From assembly GCA_963921935.1 (NCBI GenBank), contig OY998175.1, positions 205,856,655 through 205,920,654 of the forward strand: 64,000 nucleotides of DNA. The letters run 5' to 3'. Positions within the stretch are counted from its first letter, which is position 1. Every line of letters begins with the position of its first letter. Of this stretch, positions 1-10,399 are shown one piece after another. Under the pieces are notes generated by a model. The model was not told the DNA's origin, did no database searches, and saw nothing but the letters and a program-made list of their open reading frames with translations. A program made the translations under genes and the position numbers. Source of the DNA: Galeruca laticollis. Lineage: Eukaryota > Arthropoda > Insecta > Coleoptera > Chrysomelidae.

Positions 1-706
1 CAATAACAACATCTGTACCATTCACATCAGATCCTGTACATCAAGCAAACACTTCTGCATGTGCTCCAACTACATCACAACCTGTCGTGAAAGCTACTCC
101 CATCAAAAGTTTTGAATCTTCTCCTTTCACATCCCATCCTGTGCATCAAGGAGATACTTCCTCAAATATTTCTGTATTGGCCCCATTCACATCACAATCT
201 ATTCTGGAAACTACTCCATTAAAAATTTCAGAATCTTTCTCATCAACAACGAATTTAGGCGACCTCGAAACCGAACAGTCTACACAGTATTATATCCCAG
301 TGGAAATAATTCATCCTCTACCGTCATCAAGTGAGATATCAATGGGACCACGAAAGAAAAAACGGATCAATGTCTCAGGAGTGGTTCTAACTGCAACACC
401 TTATAAAGAACAGTTGAAAATCCAACAAACACACATAAACGTAAGTTAGTAGCGACAAAGGAGAAAAGCAACAAGGAAAAAAAGAAGAAAGAGAACGAGG
501 GCAAAAAGACGAAAATCAACGAGGAAAAATGTCATTCAAAGACAAATGAGAAATGCCGCACTGGTCATCAAATTTGTTGCCTTGTTTGCGATGAAAACTA
601 TGATGCAGATTGGATTCAGTGCAAAACATGTGAGGGCTGGGCACATGAAGATTGTGCTACCATAACTGATGTCAATTATTATTACTGCAATAACTGTCTA
701 TGTTAA
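1..706 (+). pseudogene. pogo/Tigger-like transposase, C-terminal part with PHD-like zinc finger
   Basis: The frame is open from the window edge to 449 and encodes a Ser/Thr/Pro-rich linker with two similar blocks (FTSDPVHQANTS and FTSHPVHQGDTS). It then reads GPRKKKR and ATPYKEQLK, the usual junction after the DDE domain of pogo-like transposases. A one-base frame change near 410-425 moves the gene to another frame, where a Lys-rich stretch leads into CLVCDENYDADWIQCKTC, EGWAHEDC and YYYCNNCLC, a Cys4-His-Cys3 PHD-like finger ending at the TAA at 704-706. Many insect pogo-group transposases end this way, a family resemblance I recognise but could not search. The catalytic domain lies left of the window. 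The perfect GTAAGT at 441-446 could instead be a splice donor, but the second frame is open straight through it, so a frameshift is the simpler reading. Confidence 0.7.
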
Positions 707-1262
707 TGGTAGAATAATAAAAATATCTGTCTTTATTTGTTTCATTTTTTTTTATTTTGTTGACATACTTTGAGACTAAAATATATTAAAACCAAATTAC
801 ACGACAAATAAAACCGAATTACAAGCCAACAGTCCAAATTACACGAACGGTTCAACTTGCAATATTTTTTTTTCATTCGAATTGTTCCTTGTTCCGTCAT
901 TACGAAATGGAATGTCAATTGTAATTAATGGGTAAAAACAAGAATTCTTTTTTAAGATTCTGTTATCACAAATATGAAACTTATCTTAATTTCTGCTTAG
1001 GTGGTCCAAATTACACGGATTTCCCCTATCCAAGTCACACATCATTAATTGCCCTATACAACAGACTTCGTAAAAAACGAAGAAGAAGGATAATAAACAT
1101 GGACACTCGTTTCACGCTAAGGTGCCCGTCGTAGCGACTTTACTTACAACACAAAATAAAGGCAACGGTAAGGGGGTCTATCCATGTTACAAAGTAAAGA
1201 CAATAGGTATACTACAACTAAACTCTACCTTTCTACCATCTAACATACAGTTAAACTGATTT
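707..1262. repeat. Non-coding flank with three copies of CCAAATTACACG
   Basis: No gene is recognised. The motif CCAAATTACACG occurs in direct orientation at 792-803, 834-845 and 1006-1017, with a degraded copy (ACCGAATTACAAG) near 813-825. It follows directly after the pogo-like transposase, so it may be a subterminal transposase-binding array of that element. This role is inferred from position only. The open frame at 928-1134 has no family features. Confidence 0.5.
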
Positions 1263-4130
1263 CTATATTTTTCTTTTGGCACGTTCAAGAAATTTCCATA
1301 ATATAGTACGAACCATAGTATGTCGCCGACTGAGAAATAACAAAGAAACTTGACTTTGTGGGAGAGGAATATTTTCTTTAGACAGAGTTTCCATCAGATA
1401 TCTTTTAGCTTGACTATTATGTTTACAGCTAAACATACAATCATTAATAGCATAATAACATTTATTACAATCGCACAATTCGGAGTCGCTTATTCAAATT
1501 TTATAATGGTATGCGCGTATTGTTGCATGGCTAACGAGACGTCTGAAGTACAGCGTTAATATTTCTCATAGAATGACTATGCTCCTCAAGTCTTGTAGAC
1601 GGAAGAGTGGGGTGTATTTTGCAGAACGATTTATTGCTTCTGTTGCAGAATTGCCACCATTCTATTTCCCAATTGTGTCTCATACTCTCCTTTCTTGAGA
1701 AAATGACGTCGCTCCATGCTAAACAAAGATGTTCCTATTCGGAAAGAAATGCGGCTTTCGCTAGTTGATTTACTTTTTCGTTTCCAGAGGTTTGAAATTG
1801 GCCTTTGATCCACATAAACGTTACAGACTTCTTAAGTTGTCTTAATTCAACTAATATGCATAATATTTTCAGGATTATACTATTGCGATATATACTTCTT
1901 GGCGAGTTCCTAATGGCTGTTAAAGCTGACTGGGAATCCGAAACGATAATATCGGAGATTACTGTATAAAGCCCAATATAGTGCATAATGATCAATAGCT
2001 CTCCAGTGGAAATTGAGCAATGACAGTTTAATTTATATTGTAGTGTCGTTTACTCGTTAGATATGTATACAGCACATCCCACACCTAGAGAAGATTTGGA
2101 CCCGTCTGTAAATGTTTTGGAGATAGTACCCAGCTTTCCAAAATATTCTTCCATAGCTGTGCAATAGCTACTTGGTACGTCGTGATTAGGTATAACTACT
2201 GTACACGAAAAAAAAAGATATGTCATAGGGCGCTGAAAATGCACTTTGCTCATCTCTATTAATTGACAGGTGTGATGTATTGGGATATGCAATAGCGAAA
2301 ATTGGAGAATATTTATTTAGCCACCATTTGTCTATAAGGTTGCTGCCGGATAATTGACCTATCTTCTGAAGAAGTACTTTTTGGTTATTAGATGTACATT
2401 CAAGAATAAATTTTTCTGTGAGAAATAAGCGCCTTAGATGTAAAGGAGGTTCACCACATTCAGCCAACAGTGTGTTAGTAGGTGTGGACTTGAGAGCACC
2501 TAAAACCAATCGTGAAGCTTTGAATTGTATTCTGTCTAATTTGATTAAGCCAGATTTTGTTGCTGATCTATATAAAAATCTTCCATAATCCAAGATGGAT
2601 CTCGTATATCTATCTCATTTGACAAAACATTGGTTTATGTGATCATTCCAAGTTAGTTTTGAATCCAGTGTGATACCTAAGTAAGTTTAATTTTTATTAA
2701 CTGATATTGTTATATTAGTGAGTTGCAGGTTGGAAACAGCTGTTAGACGATTTGGTGTGAAGAATACAACAGAAGATTTTTTAGGTGATGAGTGGAGACC
2801 TAGATCTGAGAAACATTTATTACAATGTTGCATAATGACTTTTAGAGTTTCAATTCACTGTTGGTAAGTCTTTTCCATTACATATAAATAGAAATCGTCT
2901 GCATATTGTAATGTGTTGCACTCTATATCCATAACATGTACGTTCAAGATATATAGGTTAAAGAGTAGCTGACTTAGAACTGATCCCTGCGGTAAATCTT
3001 TGAAAACAAGTCGTGGGACAAGAATTTGGTTGTTGCACCGAATAAATATTTGTCTATTCATAAATAGTTCAACCAAGATATACGCACATCTGGATGGAAT
3101 AAAAATTTGAGTTAATTTATTGTAAAGAGAATGCAGTTGAACATTATCGTATCCACCGATAATGTCCAGGAATAACGCAGCAAGATAATTGTTTTCGGTA
3201 AACGTTAATTGAATATCTGTGACTAGATGTGCAATGCAGTCCACTGTGCCTCTTTTCCTACGAAACTCAAAGCGCTTGTCTGAAAAACATTATTGCTTTC
3301 ACACCATTACTCCAGTCTAATCTTCATAATCCTTTCAAAGGTTTTTAATAAACAAGACATAAGGGCAATGGGTCTGTGGGCAGGTGAATAATTTAACTTC
3401 GGAATTGGAACGATAATACATTGTTTTAAAGAGTCGCAATTGTTTCCTTTCATCAAGATATTATTATAGAGTTTGCATAAGAACTGTAACTCTACGTCCG
3501 GCATGTTTCCTAGTATAAGGTAACCAATTCCGTCAATTCCTGGACTAGACTTTTTAGAAGTTTTAATACTTGTTTTTATTTCACTAATGTTTATCGGTGC
3601 TAGTAAACAATGTTGTTCTGGAGAATTAATAGTCCAGTCTATTGGATAATGGACGTGGTCGGATGCAATCTTTAGAAGCAAGATTTCAACTAAGGTTTCG
3701 TTGACTATACAAGATTTTTTAACGCATTGAACGTTATTAACCCTTCTCCATATGTCGCTTGGATGAGTTTGTCTGTTAAGTGAGGAGCAAAATTTAGCCC
3801 AATTTGTTCTTGATTTGGTTTTGAATAACCGTTTACACATAGCATCTAATCTTTTATATTCAATGAGTTTAGAAGGAATTAAGTTTGTTCTGTAAGCTTT
3901 CAATGCATTTTTCCTAGAATTTGTCGCTGCGAGGCATTCTTGATCCCACTAGGCAATGTATTTAGTCGGATTATGAGTAGTTGATTCGTTACCTTACAAG
4001 ACTTGTTTGCAGCTGCCGTTATTGTATCAGTGAGAAAAGATATCATGGCGTTAGAATGGTTGCAAATGGGGACGGATTGGAATGATTCAATGATAGAAGT
4101 TTGATATAACTTCCAATTAGCGTTGGACAT
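1263..4130 (-). pseudogene. I-type non-LTR retrotransposon (LINE): reverse transcriptase, RNase H and C-terminal Cys domain
   Basis: Read from 4130 down to 1263, the pieces fall in LINE order. A post-endonuclease linker (4130-3900) is followed by RT segments with KKSSPGIDGIGYLIL and HRPIALMSCLLKTFERI (3903-3307), then LPQGSVLSQLLFNLYIL and the palm motif QYADDF (3244-2855). The thumb region with LDRIQFKASRLVLGAL comes next (2593 on). RNase H pieces show FTDGSKSSLGVGCAVY and VSDSQSAL (2292-1735), and a Cys-rich tail starts CDCNKCYY (1478-1263). At least five frame breaks and several stops show it is dead. The 5' end (ORF1 and endonuclease) is missing, as is usual for 5'-truncated LINEs. RNase H plus the Cys tail points to the I clade rather than RTE or CR1; the clade call is by eye. 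Confidence 0.8.
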
Positions 4131-4503
4131 TGACTATTTAGAAGTACGATTAACCGAAATTTTTTTTTATATGTCCGATCAAACGGACCACGTAAATGAA
4201 GAATACAATTTTGAGTACTGGGCGCGTACTATTTTTTATTGGCCGATCATATCACAAGATATTGATAGTTTTATATCAAATACAGGTCTTGTGTAACTTT
4301 TTCAAAATCACACTTAAAAGAATCCCTAATAAAACACAAAGTACCAAAAAGAGCAAGGAAAAAATCGCTACGGACATTTTTTAATGAAATAGTTTATTTT
4401 CAATCTGCGTTATGGATTATTATTCGAAATTTACAGATATGAAATGTTTGAACAACAATATTTCTTCTGAAAGTGTTATTTTATATGTAAAACCCCTTTT
4501 TAT
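4131..4503. other. No recognised feature
   Basis: AT-rich sequence between the 5'-truncated I-type LINE and the gypsy integrase remnant. I see no motif-bearing frame. A T-run at 4159-4167 is the only simple feature. Confidence 0.5.
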
Positions 4504-5105
4504 TTATAAGGCATCCCTGAGAAACTAGTATCAGATAACGGAGCTCAACTATGCTCCGCCTCCTTCAAAATTTTTTCGGAAGAATATGGATTTGATTGTA
4601 TATACATTATTCCTTAATTTCCGCAAACAAATGGACAAGTGGAAAGGCAAATAGGCGCGGTAAAATATATCTTATAGAAATGCTTTTACCAGAAAACTTA
4701 TCTCTATACAGGTTTATAATACGCCTATTGATAATAATTTATACTATCCCGCACAATTATTATTGCAAGTATTTTACCTGTTAATGATAAGAATTCAAAA
4801 CCACAAAATAATCAGTTCGACTTTCCATACAAAACATTTAAAACATAAACAAAAAACGAGTCAGTTTTATTATAATAGGAAAAGAGGAAAATCGTCTCCA
4901 TTGAAATTAAATCAGAACGTTTTAATAAAAGATCACGGACACTTCGATCACCAGGCAAAATAATAAATATAAACAAAAACCCTAGAAGTTATCAGATTGA
5001 ATTGCAGGACTCAGGAAAAATTCTTACAAGAAATAGACATCATTTAAAATTTGATCCGAGACCTCCAATTGAGTCTCAAAAATTAGAAGAGAATGTAAAT
5101 TTCAA
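4504..5105 (+). pseudogene. Ty3/gypsy integrase, C-terminal half, part 1
   Basis: The frame beginning GIPEKLVSDNGAQ carries the second catalytic Asp of a DDE integrase, and PQTNGQVERQIGAVK carries the catalytic Glu. A later frame gives QFYYNRKRGK, LKLNQNVLIKD and GKILTRNRHHLKFDPR, which match the GPY/F-like C-terminal region of gypsy pol. Stops and frame breaks lie between these blocks. The frame is cut at 5105 by a piggyBac insertion and continues at 7440. The upstream RT, RNase H and first catalytic Asp are absent, so this is a 5'-deleted or truncated copy. Confidence 0.75.
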
Positions 5106-7439
5106 CCCTCAACTACTACCGACGGGTCCTGAGGACCCGAACGAATTTTTAAACTGATGTATTTTCTTTTAAAGGTAGCGAAATATCTTGCGCGCCCCTG
5201 TACTCTCCTACTCCAAAGATTACTTACGTGCTACGCTCAGTATCACAGTTGCCGTTCAATAGTGACGTTCGGGTCACCAGGACCCGTCGGTAATGCACGT
5301 GTTCTAAGTTTGTTTTTATTAACTGTGTTTTGGATTTTAAATAATTCTTGGATTTTTGCGGTGGTACTTAGGTAAATGGGTTTGTTTTATTTACACTATT
5401 TATAATATTCAAATGATTCTTTTTAAATGTATTATTTTATTCCAAAAAAATATTTTTTAAATAATAATGTGAACTTATAGTGTTCATATTTATTTTCAGA
5501 AAATAGCATCCAGATCAAGAGGTTTAAATGATAAACAACTAGAAGCGATATTAAAAGATGAAGAGTTTTGGCAAGAAGAAGAGGACGGAGGTGTACACAG
5601 ATTGGCTGAAAGTGAAGAAAATGAATTAGGAACGGTGGTTGGTGAGGCTGCAATACTACAAGAAATAGAGACCTTCGCAAATGAAAGTGACCAAGGCGAA
5701 GAAGATAACGAGATCTATAGCGAACATGATACTATTACAGACCAAGAAATATCCGACTCAGAGGACGAAGAAATTGTGAGAAATGCCTGGTATGGAAAAA
5801 ACAATACCAAATGGGCAAAAACACCAAGTATTAGAGGACGAACGGCATCTCATAATACAGTTACTGTTTTGCCGGGATTAATCGGCGCTGCTCGAAATAA
5901 TCGTCCATCTACCCCCCTCAAAGCTTGGAATTTACTGCTTCAAAAAATTGTTACATACACTAACATAAAAATTGCTTTGTGTAGAGAAAAATATGCGACA
6001 TCCAGAAGACGTTCTCAGGCGAGAAAGAAATGCACACCAGCTTTTACTGCTGACACCAGTTTAACTGAGGTGAAAGCGCTGTTAGGTCTTTTGTATCTAC
6101 AAGGTATATTTAAATCTGAACACGAAGACATTCGATCAATGTCGATGGGACTGGGAGACCTATTTTTCGAAGTACCATGAGTCTCGCTTGATTTTCATTT
6201 CTACTAAGTTGCATGAAACTTGAAAATATACAAACACGAAAAGAGAGGCTCAAGACTAATAAATCAGCCCCTATTTCCGATTTTTTTAATGAGTTTGTCA
6301 CCAGATCGAAATCATGTTATTCCCCAGGGTTTTATTTAACCGTTGACGAAATGTTATTACCATTCCGAGGAAGATGTTCGTTTAAAATGTTTATTCCGAA
6401 CAAACCAGCTAAATATGGTATTAAGGTACAGATATTGGCCGATGCAAAAGCTCATTATATGGTCCACGCAGAAATCTATGCTTGTGCCGAAAATAAACCC
6501 ACTGCTGCAATTAAACCCACCTCAGCAAATCCTACCAAGGTTGTTCTACGACTAGCAGACTGTATTGAAGGAACTAAAAGAAACATTACGGGTGATAACT
6601 GGTACACCTCTATAGAACTTTTAGAGGAATTAAAAAAAGAGAAATCAACTTATGTTGGCACCGTAAAGAAAAATAAAAGAGTTATACCTCCCGAATTCTT
6701 GCCACATAGAAACCGACCTATTCAGTCATCGATTTTGGGATACTGCTCTACCAATACTATAGTCTCCTACGTTCCCAAGAAAGGAAAAAGTAAAATTATG
6801 CTTTCCAGTATGCACCATAGTGGGTCCGTTAATAAAGAGAGTCAAAAGCTAGAAATTATCCATTTCTATAATGATACAAAGTCAGGAGTCGATGCTCTTG
6901 ATGCAAAATGTACACTTATTCCATGCAATCCTGAATATTGCAAGTGTTAATTCTCGTGTATTGTATCAATTTGCTACACATGGTGAAAATTTCATAAAAG
7001 AGCTTGGTATGCAGTTAGTTGATGCACATTTGCGGTCCAGAATGGTTAATAATAAGGTCCCTTTAAAAATTCGAACCGTGATAGCAGATACTTCAGGAAC
7101 GGTGATTCAAGTTGCAGAAGAACCGAAACAATCTATCGTAAAGAGCAAAAGAAAGGGATGTGCCATATGTCCAGCCGCCAGTGATAGAAAGACAGCCATA
7201 TGTTGTGATGTTTGTAACATACCAATATGTAATCAGTGTTCTAAAAAGCTATGCCCAAAGTGTTTTGATAAACTGGTTCAGGGTTTTTTGTGTTGATAAC
7301 AATGTAGCAAGTATGTTCTTTAATAATAATCTTTCCTGAGATTGTTTGTTATACAATTTTCTGGCCACCCTGTACAGTGGGTCCTAGGGACCCGTCGATA
7401 GTCGATATGTTAATGAGATTGGTCGATAGTAGCTGAGGG
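5106..7439 (+). mobile_element. Complete piggyBac-like transposon (copy 1), flanked by TCAA
   Basis: The ends are inverted repeats. The left end begins CCCTCAACTACTACCGAC (5106 on). The right end, read on the minus strand from 7439, begins CCCTCAGCTACTATCGAC, 16 of 18 matching. Both ends abut TCAA (5102-5105 and 7440-7443), one base different from the canonical piggyBac target TTAA. Subterminal repeats built on GACGGGTCC lie at 5116-5143, inverted at 5266-5293 (25/28 identical), and at 7379-7401. The 2334 bp length suits an autonomous piggyBac. The element interrupts a gypsy pol frame that resumes in phase on the far side. Confidence 0.88.
5503..7296 (+). pseudogene. piggyBac transposase (copy 1), inactivated
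   Basis: The coding trace starts after a plausible 3' splice site (ATTTATTTTCAG ending near 5500) with ASRSRGLNDKQLEAIL. The codon before it is ATA (5503-5505), where related proteins would have the start Met. An acidic N-terminal region leads to VKALLGLLYLQGIF. A frame break near 6165 precedes the catalytic domain. The three Asp motifs are visible: LTVDEMLLPFRGRC, ITGDNWYTSIELL and DTKSGVDALD. About 30 bp is missing near 6905-6935 with a frame change, and the frame then resumes at ILNIASVNS. The protein ends in a Cys-rich finger, CAICPAASDRKTAICCDVC, typical of piggyBac C termini. Three independent lesions make it non-functional. Confidence 0.88.
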
Positions 7440-7588
7440 TCAATCTGGATTTTGGCAATAGGCCTAGCGTTTGGCAAATCGAACGAACAAATTATGGTTT
7501 TTACAGAACAAAATTTGGTTGGGTTGTGAAACCAGTTGTTACATTTCAGATTTCATTGTTTTCTAGTGTTAAATTTTCATTATCTTGA
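7440..7588 (+). pseudogene. Ty3/gypsy pol, last codons (part 2)
   Basis: If the piggyBac element and one TCAA are set aside, the frame that ended at 5105 continues here without a shift to a TGA at 7586-7588. It includes FYRTKFGWVVKP, resembling the basic R-x-GR-x-x-KP tail seen at the end of several gypsy pol proteins. The phase agreement across 2.3 kb is the main support for the insertion model. Confidence 0.7.
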
Positions 7589-7733
7589 TATTTAAACTAA
7601 TGCAAAACAAAGTTTCGTTCTATTTAATTTCATTTTCCATCATAAAAAGTGTTTTATTAGTATTATTTGTATGTTTTGTAGAATTATTTAGAATTATTTT
7701 TATTTAATTCTTGCTTGAAAACGGAGAATTTTA

Positions 7734-7850
7734 TGATATTGGACTTCATATTGATTGGCCTATAAATGCGCACCCCCACTTATATGTACATTGTGTAGTT
7801 AGTTAATGACATACGTCAAATAAAAATCGTGATTGGAGTTACTATTTTTA
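7734..7850 (+). repeat. Possible 3' LTR of the gypsy copy
   Basis: Downstream of the gypsy stop, a purine-rich tract (AAAACGGAGAA, near 7718-7728) precedes TGATATTGG. TATAAATGC lies at 7761 and AAATAAAAA near 7818, a spacing expected for a promoter and polyadenylation signal in a short LTR. I cannot define the right end or a matching 5' LTR, so this is tentative. The rest of 7589-8532 holds nothing I recognise. Confidence 0.3.
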
Positions 7851-8532
7851 TTTATAAAAATAAAACAAAATTCATTTAAGAAAATGGTAATTGAACTAAA
7901 GACGATGTCAGGGACAGGTTTTCCAGGGATTTTCGCAAGCAAAAAAGGAAAGTGAAGTAAAAGGATTTCTTACCTTCCTTTAGATGTTATTTGTAGCTCG
8001 TTTCAGCTGAAAAGTAGACTCACAAGGATTTTCCGCCTAACCATTAATTTGATAAAAAATGGAAATAAGATAAGTAATGTTACGAATTTATGACAGAATA
8101 TTCCAAATGTATCTAGACTAAATTGAACGAAAAATTTCTCTCTTAGAAGAAGCGTCGCCATCCAATATAATTTCATAAATGTAACAGGTTATATAACGAA
8201 AATTTATTTTCTGAACGAGTTATAGATAACGATAGTAAACTGCCCCTGCTTCTTGTTCACGGATACATATTGAAGCGATTCATTCAAGCTGACTATTTAC
8301 AATTCAATGAATCACTGGATTGATTTTGTTTGCTTTGTGCCAGCTTCTCAGATGAAGCGTAATTCAGGTCACAGAATGCAGATATTCATCCATATTTTTG
8401 ACTTTACTAGTTCAAATTCTAGCACAATGAGCTTTGATATAAATTATTTATATGAAATTCAAAGTTATAAAAAGACTAGATTCCTATCAAATTTATTATA
8501 CGGAAATGGGAGTCATGAAATAATTTTTAATT
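7851..8532. other. No recognised feature
   Basis: AT-rich sequence between the gypsy remnant and the second piggyBac element. The open frame at 8307-8558 runs into the piggyBac terminal repeat and shows no family motif. Confidence 0.5.
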
Positions 8533-8828
8533 TTAACCCGGCATTAGTCGCCAAATGAGATTTTCTCTCACACTTTTTTTAGAGTCTGGTATATTTGCCT
8601 TTAGACACATTTCTGAGCGTTGTCATATCGGCTACTTTACTGGCTACTTCCACTTATATTCCTAGCATGATAAGTGTAAGCTCATCACCTCATATTAGTG
8701 TAGTGCAGAGTGTTTATCAGAAAAACGCTCTTCGTGTGAGATTTTCCCTCATTAGGCGACAAACCGTGTAATAAATTTAGCACTATATCTATAAATTTGT
8801 ATTTGTTGTTTTAAACTAGCGTGGTGCG

Positions 8829-9490
8829 ATGAGTCGTGGAAAAAGAATTGTAGACCTTGCACTTTTGAAGTTTAATCGAGAAAATATAAAGGAGAGCATT
8901 TAATTTTTTTTAGTTATCCGTACGAATATTGGTAAAAATCGAAATTTTGTCGAAGCTGTTTTTTGTTTAAGTGTATCTGCCTGTTTGTTTTTCTTCGTAA
9001 ATATATATATATAGCAATTCTTGTTTTTTTTGTCATTATAGTATTATATTAGGTAATAATTTTTTTTTTCAGATCAAAATGAACATCTTCAACCCCTCGG
9101 AGATGATAATGGGAGATTATATGGTTCAGAAAGTGTCGCAGAAAGTGATCACAGTCTTCACAACACAGACACAGACCAATCCGATTACGAAAATGAAAGA
9201 ATTGCCGATCAAGGAAGTGTGACTGAAAATGAGGAAATAATAATTGATGTCTTAGATGAAATCTTTTTTCAGAACGCTCCAATTTATGTTGGTTGAAGCA
9301 CGCTCCTGTTATTAGTGGTCGTACAATGAGACACAATTTGGTAACACATTTGCCAGGTGTAAAAGGTCAAGCACAAAATACAAAACTATCGCTAGAATTT
9401 GGAAACTTTTTTTTCCCGACGAATCAATTCAAGAAGTGGTCGATTGCACTAATGAAAATCTTCGAATAAAGCGTACAAAATATAGCCGTG
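8829..9490 (+). pseudogene. piggyBac transposase (copy 2), N-terminal part
   Basis: A short frame at 8829 (MSRGKRIVDLALLKFNREN) could be a first exon. After a pyrimidine-rich tract and CAG near 9072, an acidic frame follows (DQNEHLQPLGDDNGR, then TDTDQSDYENERI). One frame change near 9265 leads to LKHAPVISGRTMRHNLV, PGVKGQAQ and RTKYSRE, in the order expected for the N-terminal region before the catalytic core. The frame is cut at 9490-9494 by the 3.1 kb insertion and resumes in phase at 12600. The exon-intron structure is an inference. Confidence 0.75.
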
Positions 9491-9690
9491 AAAGTGTAAT
9501 GATATAAATTCATTACTATAAAACTCGATTCAAGAAACCAGTTAGCACCGCGATGACGAGGTACCTCACCAGAACAGTAAAGTCCCCACCACCACCACGA
9601 CGATGGATATAAAAATGCAAACCGACAGACGATTAGACGACTTGGTTTACGGACTCCTGCTCCTCCAAGTTCAGCCGCCTCCAGTGCGAA

Positions 9691-10140
9691 GCGTAGGTCG
9701 ACGGTATTGACTTCAACCTTAAACGCTTTACACTATCCACCGCCGAGTGTTGTACTAAGTCGGAATATTGATCGGATTTTATACATCATTCATTGGAACG
9801 GCCGTTGGTTGCTGGTATTGACGGAAACGAAAACGATTGTTCAAACTGTTAGAAGAATTTAGGTGTAGTACTGACACACTGGAAACTCTACAGTATCCTC
9901 GTAGGGAAGCGCCGTTGAACCGGCCACTGACTGGCTATAAACGATCGCTTTAACTGTTAGTATTTTTTCGGTGTGGTATTGACGCGCCGTAATAACTACA
10001 GTCTCTACAAGCAGAGATATTCGTTAAGCTGGGAACTGACTAGCTACAAACGATACTCTCAAATCTTGAGAATAAAACCGAAAGAGCATTGATCCGCCGG
10101 TTGCTCATATCCCTGGCTGTCTGAACATTCCATAGGACGC
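9691..10140. repeat. Diverged tandem repeats, unit about 110-120 bp
   Basis: Three units start near 9791 (CATTGGAACGG), 9913 (CGTTGAACCGGCC) and 10022 (CGTTAAGCTGGGA). They share, in order, GGCTATAAACGAT-like, AACTGTTAG-like, GTATTGACGCGCCG-like and CTACAGT-like blocks. A weaker fourth unit may start near 9691. The array lies within the left part of the 3.1 kb LTR-type insertion. Confidence 0.5.
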
Positions 10141-10286
10141 AGAGAATCCCGTACACCGTCGAGTATATCGCCGGAATCGAAATACACACCGCTACAGTTA
10201 CACCTACCTACTATTCGGACCATCAGTCGATCGACGAAAGAATACGGACCATCGAAGCGTGGCCTTCAAAATATTTACATACCAGA

Positions 10287-10288
<2 letters not shown>

Positions 10289-10382
<94 letters not shown>

Positions 10383-10399
10383 TAAATATATATATTATA
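10289..10399. repeat. (TA)n microsatellite
   Basis: Nearly pure TA dinucleotide with a few interruptions, inside the 3.1 kb insertion. Long IYIYIY open frames here are translation of the repeat. Confidence 0.95.

Noticed and set aside
928..1134. 68-codon frame with an Arg-rich end
   Set aside because: No family features, and it overlaps the CCAAATTACACG repeat flank of the pogo-like element.
5157..5375. 72-codon frame at the left end of piggyBac copy 1 as the first transposase exon
   Set aside because: It reads through the subterminal inverted repeat, and its protein does not resemble a piggyBac N terminus.
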